A DNA stretch of 64,000 nt from Phoenicimicrobium sp964438695 (lineage in GTDB: Bacteria; Atribacterota; Phoenicimicrobiia; Phoenicimicrobiales; Phoenicimicrobiaceae), in assembly GCA_964438695.1 (NCBI GenBank), contig CAYTKP010000001.1:1-64000 (forward strand), in the 5' to 3' direction. The position numbers and the translations under genes are program-made. The notes beneath the pieces were generated by a model. The model was not told where the DNA came from, made no database searches, and saw only the letters and a list, made by a program, of their open reading frames with translations. Positions 9,584-16,929 of the stretch are shown here, one piece after another. Each line of letters begins with the position of its first letter. Position 1 is the first letter of the stretch.

Positions 9584-9633
9584 TTTATCTTCACAATCTT
9601 TTCTTTTGAATTATTCTACATAATTAGATCTTC

Positions 9634-10086
9634 TTAATATATTAATTTTTTAAATTTTTCTTTTAGAGTAATCATATGATTTCCATTCCAAAAAATCTTT
9701 CCACAATTAAAACATTTTTTAAACCAATAACCTTTTCTGCAAACATCCTTCGGTACTTCATTTTTAATTTCTTTTTCCTGAACTTCTTGCAAAAGATTAT
9801 TGCAAGCTGAACACCGAGTAAATAAGTTATCCTTCTCGATTTTTAACCCTAATCCTTTTATGACCTCTTTTAACTGTTCATCAAGGTAATCGCTTTCAAG
9901 ATAAAATATCCAGGGTAATTTTCTTAAAAACTTTACCCTGGATATTAAAATCCTATGTGCTCTTCTAGAAAAATTAATTACCGATATATAATCTTTATTT
10001 TGTAAATACAGGGTATCTATACCTAAAATCCTGAGTAATATGGCTAATTTTCGTAATCTATAAACTACAAAGCGTTTATCATTCAT
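9634..10086 (-). CDS. Mut7-C family protein with degenerate PIN-like active site
   Basis: The 150-residue protein has the Mut7-C layout: a PIN-like N-terminal domain and a C-terminal zinc ribbon (CSAC near residue 92, CFNC near 124, then IFWNGNH). In typical members the N terminus reads F-VD-x-x-LGKLARWLR and a second block reads RILLTRDRxL. Here these are RFVVYRLRKLAILLR and RILISRVKFL, so both expected acidic residues are replaced (Asp to Tyr and Asp to Val). Fold and zinc ribbon look intact, but nuclease activity is doubtful. It sits just downstream of aspC on the same strand and upstream of pcrA. The family's role in bacteria is poorly known, and I assign no specific process. Confidence 0.75.
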   Translation of the reverse strand: MNDKRFVVYRLRKLAILLRILGIDTLYLQNKDYISVINFSRRAHRILISRVKFLRKLPWIFYLESDYLDEQLKEVIKGLGLKIEKDNLFTRCSACNNLLQEVQEKEIKNEVPKDVCRKGYWFKKCFNCGKIFWNGNHMITLKEKFKKLIY

Positions 10087-10149
10087 AAGCCTACAGAGGG
10101 GTCACACCCCTTAGTTTTTTGGTTCGAACTTACCCTGACCCAGTTTGTT
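10087..10149. repeat. Palindromic intergenic element between aspC and the Mut7-C gene
   Basis: AGGGGTCACACCCCT is a short perfect stem around a small loop. A second pair (GGGTCA ... TGACCC) brackets the 63-bp spacer. A GGTTCGAAC stretch inside it superficially resembles a tRNA T-arm. I read it as a short palindromic interspersed element, and it has no coding potential. Confidence 0.45.
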
Positions 10150-11349
10150 TTAACCGCAATTTTTTAGAATCTTTTCTATCCTATCCAATCCCTCTTTAAT
10201 ATCATCTAAAGATGTAGCATATGACAATCTCAAGTATCCTTCGGCCTCAAAAGCACTACCTGGAATTAAGGCAACTTCAGCTTCTTGCAAAATAAAATTT
10301 GATAGCCCAAAAGAATTGTCGATCTTTTTGCCGTTATATTCAATACCTTTTTCTAAAATTTTAGTTACATTGGGGAAAGCATAAAAAGCTCCGGAAGGAA
10401 CAATACAAGAAACGCCTTCTATTTTATTTAACCTATCTACCATATATTTCCTTCTTTCATCAAAGGATTTCCTCATTGCCTCAATAGTATCTTGCCTTCC
10501 CCGTAAGGCTTCTACACTTGCTTTTTGAGCTATAGAATTAGGATTAGAAGTACTATGACCCTGGATCTTAGACATTCCTGAGATAATTTCTTCTGGACCT
10601 GCAGCATAACCAATTCTCCATCCAGTCATAGCATAGGATTTAGAAACACCATTTATAATAATGATTTTCTCTTTTATTTCTTTGCTCAAAGATGCAATAG
10701 TCAAATGTTCGGCATCATCATAAATTAATTTCTCGTATATTTCATCACATAGACAATAGATATCATATTTTAAAAGAAGTTGAGCAATTTTTTTTAATTC
10801 TTCTGGCTCATAGACAGCACCGGTAGGATTATTAGGGCTATTCAGCATAAGCAATCTGGTTCTGGGTGAAATTTTCTCCTCAACTTGAGCAGCCGATAAT
10901 TTAAAAGTATCTTCTTGCTTAGTTTCTATGAAAACAGGGATTGCTTGTGCAAATTTAATCTGTTCTGTATAACTAACCCAGCAGGGGATAGGTAATAATA
11001 CTTCATCTCCCGGGTTACATAGAGTTAATATGGCATTAAAAAGACACTGTTTTGCCCCATTAGAAACGATTATCTCTGATGTTTTATATTCTACATTGTT
11101 ATCTTTTTTTAATTTTTCTATTATCGCTTCTTTTAATTCTATTATCCCCGAACTTGTAGTATAATGGGTAAAGCCTTCTCTGATAGCGGAAATAGCCTCT
11201 TCTCTAATATTCTCTGGAGTATCAAAGTCAGGTTCTCCTGCAGCAAAACTAATTACCTTCCTCCCTTCTCTTTTCATTTTTAGTGCTTGGGCAGTAATTG
11301 CTAAAGTTTGGGAGGGATTTATATTTCTTACTCTATCAGAAATAGTCAT
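10150..11349 (-). CDS. aspC: Pyridoxal-phosphate-dependent aspartate aminotransferase (class I)
   Basis: This is a fold-type I aminotransferase of 399 residues, close to the bacterial subgroup Ib aspartate aminotransferases in length and opening (SQTLAITAQALKMKREGRKVISFAAGEPDFDTP). The PLP lysine lies in NGVSKSYAMTGWRIGY (around 235). NSPNNPTGAVY and the final LRLSYATS with the carboxylate-binding Arg are present. It should interconvert aspartate/oxaloacetate with glutamate/2-oxoglutarate. Family members with broader specificity (alanine, prephenate) cannot be excluded from sequence. It follows ilvE on the same strand with a spacer of about 100 bp. Confidence 0.88.
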   Translation of the reverse strand: MTISDRVRNINPSQTLAITAQALKMKREGRKVISFAAGEPDFDTPENIREEAISAIREGFTHYTTSSGIIELKEAIIEKLKKDNNVEYKTSEIIVSNGAKQCLFNAILTLCNPGDEVLLPIPCWVSYTEQIKFAQAIPVFIETKQEDTFKLSAAQVEEKISPRTRLLMLNSPNNPTGAVYEPEELKKIAQLLLKYDIYCLCDEIYEKLIYDDAEHLTIASLSKEIKEKIIIINGVSKSYAMTGWRIGYAAGPEEIISGMSKIQGHSTSNPNSIAQKASVEALRGRQDTIEAMRKSFDERRKYMVDRLNKIEGVSCIVPSGAFYAFPNVTKILEKGIEYNGKKIDNSFGLSNFILQEAEVALIPGSAFEAEGYLRLSYATSLDDIKEGLDRIEKILKNCG

Positions 11350-11450
11350 TTTTATATATCCTTTCTTTTCAATTTATCTATTAATTATTTTTATCTTATT
11401 AACAAAATAATATAAGTTACTTTAAATATTTAATACTATTTTTATGTATA

Positions 11451-12359
11451 TTAGACGTAATCGAGCCAATCGGAATATTTTTCATCTTTTCCCTTAACAA
11501 TGTCAAAAAACTTCTTTTGTATTTTCTCGGTTATTGGCCCACGCTTACCTTCTCCAATCTGATACTTGTCAATCTCTCTAATAGGAGTTACTTCTGCAGC
11601 TGTCCCTGCAAAAAAGACTTCATCAGAAATATAAAGCTCATCACGTCCAGTGTATTTTTCTTGGACCTTATACCCTAAATCATTAGCGACCTTTACTATA
11701 GAATCCCGGGTAATTCCTTCTAATACTGTAGCAGTAGGAGTAGTATAGATTATCCCATTTCTAATCCAGAATAAATTTTCGCCTGACCCTTCAGTAACAT
11801 AACCTCTGGTATCTAATAAAATTGCCTCATCTACCCCTGCCTCAATTGCCTCCATCTTAGCAAATATAGAGTTGATATAGTTTGCACAAATTTTAGCTTT
11901 TTGAGATGTTGAATTAATATAGTTTCGAGCATAACTTGAGATTTTAGTCTTTATCCCTTTGGCTAACGCTTCTTCCCCTAAGTAAGCACCCCATTCCCAG
12001 ACAGCAATAGCACAATTTACTGGGCATTTAAATGGATTTATACCTAATTCTTTAAACCCTCTATAAATTAAGGGACGGATATAACAACTTCTGAGTTTGT
12101 TTTCCCTTATAGTATCTTTAATAGCTTGCCTAATCTGTTCCTTATCAAAAGGAACTTCCATCTTTAATATCTTTGCTGAATTAAATAGTCGACTAATATG
12201 TTCTTTCAATCTAAACACTGCAGTTCCCTTATCTGTCTCATATGCCCTTATACCTTCAAATACTCCACTTCCATAGTGCAAGGCATGGGTGCAGACATGA
12301 ACTTGGGCTTTATCCCAATCGACCATTCTCCCATCCATCCAGATTTTTTCTGCTTTCAT
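11451..12359 (-). CDS. ilvE: Branched-chain amino acid aminotransferase (fold-type IV)
   Basis: The 302-residue protein has the IlvE opening (IWMDGRMVDWDKAQVHVCTHALHYGSGVFEGIRAY). The PLP lysine is in the region around SQKAKICANY, EGSGENLFW follows near 210, and GTAAEVTP near 255. It should transfer the amino group between glutamate and the branched-chain 2-oxo acids. The related D-amino acid aminotransferases share the fold. The GVFEGIRAY block favours IlvE, but the damaged murI next to it makes a D-glutamate role worth testing. An extended -10 (TGCTAAAAT) lies about 50 bp upstream and could be its promoter. Confidence 0.88.
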   Translation of the reverse strand: MKAEKIWMDGRMVDWDKAQVHVCTHALHYGSGVFEGIRAYETDKGTAVFRLKEHISRLFNSAKILKMEVPFDKEQIRQAIKDTIRENKLRSCYIRPLIYRGFKELGINPFKCPVNCAIAVWEWGAYLGEEALAKGIKTKISSYARNYINSTSQKAKICANYINSIFAKMEAIEAGVDEAILLDTRGYVTEGSGENLFWIRNGIIYTTPTATVLEGITRDSIVKVANDLGYKVQEKYTGRDELYISDEVFFAGTAAEVTPIREIDKYQIGEGKRGPITEKIQKKFFDIVKGKDEKYSDWLDYV

Positions 12360-12518
12360 CTATAATTACCCCCCTCTGATTGAAATTAATTTTAAAATAA
12401 TTTTAGCATATTTTTATAATAATTTCACATTATTTTATTTTCATATCTTATATCCCCCTCCCACAAGGACAAGATTTACTGTTATCTAATTAAGGATTTT
12501 AATATTTTAGTTATGATT

Positions 12519-13368
12519 TTAGTTTTTTATCTTTTTACGGGCATAAATTTCGCTTTGCGTTTTTAATTCTAATTCTGTTAACCTTACTTTTTTTATTTTG
12601 AAATTCTCATTATTGAAAATAACTTTCGCTATTCTTCCCACTTTTTCTGGCGATCCAGTAGTGTAATAATTTTCTTCTAAATTTCCTCCTTCGTTAAAAA
12701 TCCTTTTTTCAATAAGAATATTTTTTAAAATAATGAGGTACTTGTAGCTAGATCTATTAATTTCACTTCTGGACCTATAATCTCAGAAATAATTTTTTTA
12801 AAAAAGAATAATGAGTGCAGCCTAATATTAATGTATCAATCTGGGCTTCTTTTAAGGGTTTTAAATATTTTTGGGCTACTTAATAAGTTTCGGGTGTAGT
12901 AAATTTACCAGCTTCTACTAACGGCACGAATTCAGGACAGAAATTAGAAATAACTTCTACTTCAGGAGCAATTTTTTTTAATCTCTTTAGGATAAATTTT
13001 ATTTTTTGTAGTAAATTCGGTAGCTATTACTCCAATTCTCTTATTTAAGCTTTTCTGCACTGCCTCCTGAACTGCTCTTTGGATAACTCCAATTATAGGA
13101 ATGGTAAAATATTCTCTTGCTTGTTTTAGACTAGCAGCTGTGGCAGTATTACAAGCTATAACACAAGCTTTAATTCTTTTTTTCATAAGAAAATTAATTA
13201 TTTGAAGAGTATAATTTATAAGATCATTTTTACTTTTTTCGCCATAGGGTTGACGTTGGTTATCAGCAAAATATTCAATATTTTCTTGGGGAAGTTTTTT
13301 TAAACTTCTCTTACTACTGATAATCCCCCTAATCCTGAATCCAAAAAACCAGTTGGTTGTTCGTTCAC
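12519..13368 (-). pseudogene. murI: Glutamate racemase, disrupted
   Basis: Conceptual translation from a GTG at 13368 (GAGG 6 nt upstream) recovers a nearly full-length MurI in pieces. These are TGFLDSGLGGLSVVREV, then NIEYFADNQRQPYGEKSKND, ACVIACNTATAASLKQAR with the first catalytic Cys, CPEFVPLVEAGKFTTPETY, IDTLILGCTHYSFLKK with the second Cys, and a C terminus ending KTQSEIYARKKIKN. The frame breaks near 13302 (a base lost beside an A run), near 12975 (A run), at a TAA codon at 880-882 of the 12-kb block (12880-12882), near 12793 (A run) and near 12735. MurI makes D-glutamate for peptidoglycan and is normally essential. The gene starts 10 nt from an assembly gap, so poor consensus is possible, but speE on the other side of the gap is intact. 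Confidence 0.8.
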
Positions 13369-13378
13369 ATTATACCTC

Positions 13379-13478
13379 NNNNNNNNNNNNNNNNNNNNNN
13401 NNNNNNNNNNNNNNNNNNNNNNNNNNNNNNNNNNNNNNNNNNNNNNNNNNNNNNNNNNNNNNNNNNNNNNNNNNNNNN
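13379..13478. other. Assembly gap of 100 N between speE and murI
   Basis: Exactly 100 N, the usual placeholder for a gap of unknown size. The flanks are not identical to each other. The missing sequence must contain the last residues and stop codon of speE. A reading frame running through the N joins speE to murI and is not a real fusion. Confidence 0.97.
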
Positions 13479-14280
13479 TATGGATATCTTTATTATAATA
13501 TTTTAAATCAGTGAGCTTTAAAGCTTCTGATTGGTTAAAATCCTTTGCAGGATGATATTTCTTAGAACAAAAAGTAAAACCAATCACTCCACTTGGATAA
13601 GTAGGCACCATAGTATAATAGTATTCCGAAATAGGATATATCTCTTTTATAAAAGAAAATAATGTTTTAATTATTTCTTTATGATAAAAAAATGATTCTG
13701 CCTGGGTAACTACAATTCCATCATCTTTTAAGGCCTGATGCATTGCCTCGTAAAATTCTCTTCTGAATAAGACTTCAGCAGGACCTATAGGATCAGAAGA
13801 ATCAACAATAATTACGTCATAATCATTTTTGCGCGTTTTTATGAATTTATTACCATCCTCACAATATACTTTCACTTTGGGGTCATCAAAACTATTGGCT
13901 AAATTGGGAAAATGCTTCTTGCAAACCTCTATTACTTTTCCGTCAATTTCGCAGACTTCTACTTCTTTTACACTATCGTGCTTTAATATTTCCCTTACTG
14001 TTCCACCATCTCCTCCTCCAATTACCAGAACCTTTTGAGCTTTTGGATGCACACATAAAGGGATATGGGCAATCATTTCATGGTAACAGAATTCATCTGC
14101 TTCAGTAAGCATAATTACCCCATCGATGAGCAAAATTTTACCAAAGGGCTGACTCTCTACAACTTCAATCTCTTGAAATTCTGATCTTATCTTTTCGAGA
14201 GATCTTATAACCTTTATCTTCAAAGCCCTTCCTTCTTCAATTTCGTATTTTTCTTCTATCCATATATCCTTATTATTCAA
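13479..14280 (-). CDS. speE: Spermidine synthase (3' end lost in gap)
   Basis: SpeE transfers the aminopropyl group of decarboxylated AdoMet to putrescine. About 267 residues are present, and family members are 275-290 residues, so only a short C-terminal piece is missing. The AdoMet-like fold motif VLVIGGGDGG (about 85-94), the acidic residues of VCEID, and the catalytic loop DSSDPIGPAEVLF with its Asp residues are all visible. YPSGVIGFTFCSK near 235 is typical of the C-terminal region. The gene starts 5 nt after the stop of the SpeD-like gene and belongs to a speD-speD-like-speE operon. Confidence 0.94.
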
Positions 14281-14285
14281 AACGA

Positions 14286-14669
14286 TTAGCTCCTCAAAAT
14301 ATAAGACATTTTAACATTTTTTGCTTCAAAATATTTTTTAGTAAATTCTACAGCTACTGAAGGTTCATAAAACTTACAGCTAAAAATATCTATGTAAGCA
14401 TTGTTAGTTTTATTGGCAAAGTGTCCGGAAATCAATGAGGTTTCAATCAATTGAACCATAGAATAACCGGCAACTTTTTCGTCCTCGCCAAAATTTACAA
14501 TTTGAGTTTCTCCGAATTGCCTCATTTCTATTAATTCGCAAAGTTCATCAACATATCTTTTTATAGCTCGAGCATCTCTTATGGTCTCAGGATTACAGTC
14601 ATAAAGGTCTAAACTGGTCAACAATCCCCATGCATTGGTAGCATAAAATTCTTTTTTTAAGGAGCTCAT
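14286..14669 (-). CDS. Divergent SpeD-family pyruvoyl enzyme (possible ornithine/arginine decarboxylase)
   Basis: This 127-residue protein is a clear SpeD-family member but not a standard AdoMet decarboxylase. In the neighbouring SpeD the pyruvoyl serine, acid/base His and Cys are S63, H68 and C83. Here S78 (in IETSLISGHF), H83 and C98 (in IDIFSCK) keep exactly the same spacing. The segment after the His, HTWPE in SpeD, reads HFANK here, and a longer N-terminal part replaces the usual one. Its ATG overlaps the speD stop by 4 nt and speE follows after 5 nt. SpeD homologues that have become pyruvoyl-dependent L-ornithine or L-arginine decarboxylases are known in bacteria and archaea. Such an activity would supply the diamine SpeE needs. 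A non-catalytic partner of SpeD is the alternative. Confidence 0.75.
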   Translation of the reverse strand: MSSLKKEFYATNAWGLLTSLDLYDCNPETIRDARAIKRYVDELCELIEMRQFGETQIVNFGEDEKVAGYSMVQLIETSLISGHFANKTNNAYIDIFSCKFYEPSVAVEFTKKYFEAKNVKMSYILRS

Positions 14670-15058
14670 TTTTCGCAGACCTCCGGTTTATGTAATAATT
14701 TAATGGGAAAATTCAAAATCCCTCTTTTTACTTCCGTTACTGATATCGTACCTGCTTCTAATTCTTTTTTAAGGTATTCCAATGCAAAGTGGCTTTTAAT
14801 TTCATTGCCGCAAGTGAAAATATCTAAAGCACAATAACCATATTCGGGCCAAGTGTGTATTGAGAAATGAGATTCTGAAATTACTACTACCCCACTTACT
14901 CCGTGAGGAGAAAATTTGTGAAAGGTTGAGTTTAAAGCATTTGCCCCCGATATTTTTACTGCTTCCAATAGTAGTTCTTCTATTTTTAAAACATCATTAA
15001 TTGTATTTGAATTGCAATTATAAAGTTCTACCAATAAATGATTTCCCAAGTAATTCAT
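14666..15058 (-). CDS. speD: S-adenosylmethionine decarboxylase proenzyme
   Basis: SpeD makes the aminopropyl donor for spermidine synthesis. The 130-residue length and the ESHFSIHTWPE motif identify class 1B. Self-cleavage before S63 should create the pyruvoyl group, with H68 and C83 (LDIFTCG) as the partner residues, matching the numbering of the characterised Thermotoga enzyme. It is the first gene of the polyamine operon. Only a weak GAAGTAGAAGA ribosome-binding site precedes the ATG, and a perfect hairpin lies directly upstream of that. Confidence 0.95.
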   Translation of the reverse strand: MNYLGNHLLVELYNCNSNTINDVLKIEELLLEAVKISGANALNSTFHKFSPHGVSGVVVISESHFSIHTWPEYGYCALDIFTCGNEIKSHFALEYLKKELEAGTISVTEVKRGILNFPIKLLHKPEVCEK

Positions 15059-15069
15059 TCTTCTACTTC

Positions 15070-15091
15070 GCGATATATTAGCCTATATCGC
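15070..15091 (-). promoter_or_regulatory. Hairpin in the speD leader just upstream of the start codon
   Basis: On the minus strand GCGATATA and TATATCGC form a perfect 8-bp stem with a 6-nt loop. The stem lies between a G-rich AAAGGGGGG stretch and the speD start. It could bring that G-rich site closer to the ATG or control access to it. No known riboswitch consensus is recognisable. Confidence 0.35.
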
Positions 15092-15311
15092 CCCCCTTTC
15101 TCTTAAAATTAAACTGTTCTTCCATTTATACAACTTCTATTTTTTAGATTTCACAATAATATTAAAATACAAATGATAATATATCAAAATCATTGTAATT
15201 AATCAATATATTTTAATATATTTTTAATAATTATTTTAATTAATGGAGGGTACAAGAATGATACTTTTTTGTTTTTTAAATATATTTTTTACATTCTCCT
15301 CAAACTCCCTA

Positions 15312-16619
15312 TTATTCAGATACTTGTTGGTCAAATACTCTGTTGAATATCATATCTATATTATTTAAATAAGATTGATAATCAAAGCATTTTTTTATCT
15401 CCCATTTAGATAAATACTTACCAATTCCAGAATCTGCCAACAAAAGCTCCTTAAAATTATCTTTTCCCTGCCAAACCTTCATAGAAATTCTCTGTACTAT
15501 CTTATAAGCCTCCTCTCGAGAAAGACCTTTTTTAGTAAGTTCTAACATTATCTTTTGAGAAAATATTAAACCTCTCGTCTTTTCTAAATTTTCTTTCATA
15601 TGTTCGGGATAAACATTTAAATTGTTAACGAGATCAGTAAATTTTCGTAACATATAATCGATTAGTATGTTGCTATCGGGAATAATAATCCGCTCTGCAG
15701 AAGAATGAGATATATCTCTCTCATGCCATAAATTTACATTTTCTAAGGCAGTAACAGTATTTGCCCTTATTACGCGGGAAAGTCCACAAATCCTCTCGCT
15801 AATTATAGGATTTTTTTTATGGGGCATAGCCGAAGATCCTTTCTGTCCTTTGGCGAATTCCTCTTCCACTTCATGAATTTCAGTCCTCTGCAAACCCCTT
15901 ATTTCGGTAGCAAATTTCTCTAATGAACTGGCTATTACTGCTAGAACACTTAAGTAATAAGCATGTCTATCTCGTTGTATAATTTGATTTGATATTTTTG
16001 CTGGATAGAGATCAAGTTTTTTACATACATACTCTTCGATATAAGGTTCAAGGTGGACAAAAGTCCCTACTGCTCCTGATATTTTACCATAACTAATCTC
16101 TTCTTTGGCTCTTTTCATTCTTTCTAAATTTCTCTGCATCTCTGAATACCATAAAGCAAATTTGAAGCCTAAGGTTATTGGCTCAGCATGAACACCATGA
16201 GTTCTACCCACCATTAAGGTATATTTGTGTTCTAAGGCTTTTTCTTTTAATACTTTTAATAAACTTTCAATATCTCTTATAATTATCTCGGCAGATTGCT
16301 TTAACCTCAAAGCCAATGAAGTATCTAATATATCAGAGGAAGTTAATCCTTGATGGAAATAACGCGAATGCTCTCCTAAATTTTCTCCTACAGCCGTAGT
16401 AAAGGCTAGTACATCGTGTCGAGTTACTCTTTCTATCTCCTGAATACGTTCCACAGAATATCTAGCATTTTTTTTGATAATTTCAATAGCGCTTTGGTCT
16501 ATCTTTCCTAATTCAAATAAAGCTTCACAGGCTAAAAGCTCTATTTTTAACCAAATTTTATACTTGTTTTCCTCATCCCATATATTTTTCATAGGCGATA
16601 GAGAATATCTATCAATCAT
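15312..16619 (-). CDS. purB: Adenylosuccinate lyase
   Basis: PurB acts twice in purine synthesis: it cleaves SAICAR to AICAR and adenylosuccinate to AMP, releasing fumarate each time. The ATG at 16619 is preceded by GAGGTG at 6 nt. An in-frame GTG three codons upstream lies within that site. The 435-residue protein carries the fumarase/aspartase superfamily signature GSSAMPHKKNP (about residue 265) and the TSSDILDTSLALR and GRTHGVHAEP blocks with catalytic His. It lies downstream of purA and guaA on the same strand, making a loose purine cluster. Confidence 0.96.
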   Translation of the reverse strand: MIDRYSLSPMKNIWDEENKYKIWLKIELLACEALFELGKIDQSAIEIIKKNARYSVERIQEIERVTRHDVLAFTTAVGENLGEHSRYFHQGLTSSDILDTSLALRLKQSAEIIIRDIESLLKVLKEKALEHKYTLMVGRTHGVHAEPITLGFKFALWYSEMQRNLERMKRAKEEISYGKISGAVGTFVHLEPYIEEYVCKKLDLYPAKISNQIIQRDRHAYYLSVLAVIASSLEKFATEIRGLQRTEIHEVEEEFAKGQKGSSAMPHKKNPIISERICGLSRVIRANTVTALENVNLWHERDISHSSAERIIIPDSNILIDYMLRKFTDLVNNLNVYPEHMKENLEKTRGLIFSQKIMLELTKKGLSREEAYKIVQRISMKVWQGKDNFKELLLADSGIGKYLSKWEIKKCFDYQSYLNNIDMIFNRVFDQQVSE

Positions 16620-16632
16620 TAATATCACCTCT

Positions 16633-16665
16633 CATTTAGTCGTTAGTGAATAGTGAATAGTCGTT
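16633..16665. repeat. GTGAATA heptamer array upstream of purB
   Basis: TTAGTCGTTAGTGAATAGTG and the following bases form a 7-bp-period degenerate array, nearly the same as those at 3160-3190 and, inverted, at 18301-18329. Confidence 0.55.
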
Positions 16666-16781
16666 AGTATATAGATTAGCAGGTAGCATTTAGCGTATAG
16701 TTTTGGATTAGCAAGATGCATGTCCTAATTAAACTATAACTCAGCGCTAAAAGCGAAAAACCGTAATTTTATTTAAGAATT

Positions 16782-16890
16782 CAGGAGCCAGTAGTCAGGA
16801 GTCAGAAGAATATAAAATAACTTAACAAGATAATGTAACCTTATATTCTAAAATAATTCTGAATACTGGATTCTGTCTTCTGATTTCTTA
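16782..16890. repeat. MITE-like inverted-repeat element between purA and purB
   Basis: The left end (CAGGAGCCAGTAGTCAGGAG then TCAGAAG) and the right end (CTGAATACTGGATTCTGTC then TTCTGATTT) are imperfect inverted repeats of an AGTCAGG-type heptamer. The interior (AATATAAAATAACTTAAC ... TGTAACCTTATATT) is also nearly palindromic, so the whole 110 bp could fold into one long hairpin. It has no coding capacity. A GGTTAGTT-type octamer array (about 16890-16929) follows up to the purA stop codon. Confidence 0.55.
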
Positions 16891-16929
16891 ACCAGCTAAC
16901 CAGGTAACCAACTAACTAACTTTTATTTT

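Noticed and set aside
10087..10149. tRNA-like sequence with GGTTCGAAC
   Set aside because: No acceptor stem, D-arm or anticodon stem can be formed around it; the 63-bp spacer is better read as a palindromic insert.
13300..14280. Apparent SpeE-MurI fusion protein across the N run
   Set aside because: The frame continues only because N bases do not create stop codons; SpeE and MurI are separate genes and the gap length is unknown.
16620..16929. CRISPR-like appearance of repeated short motifs
   Set aside because: Units are only 7-8 bp, degenerate and without spacers of constant length; no cas gene is present in the window.
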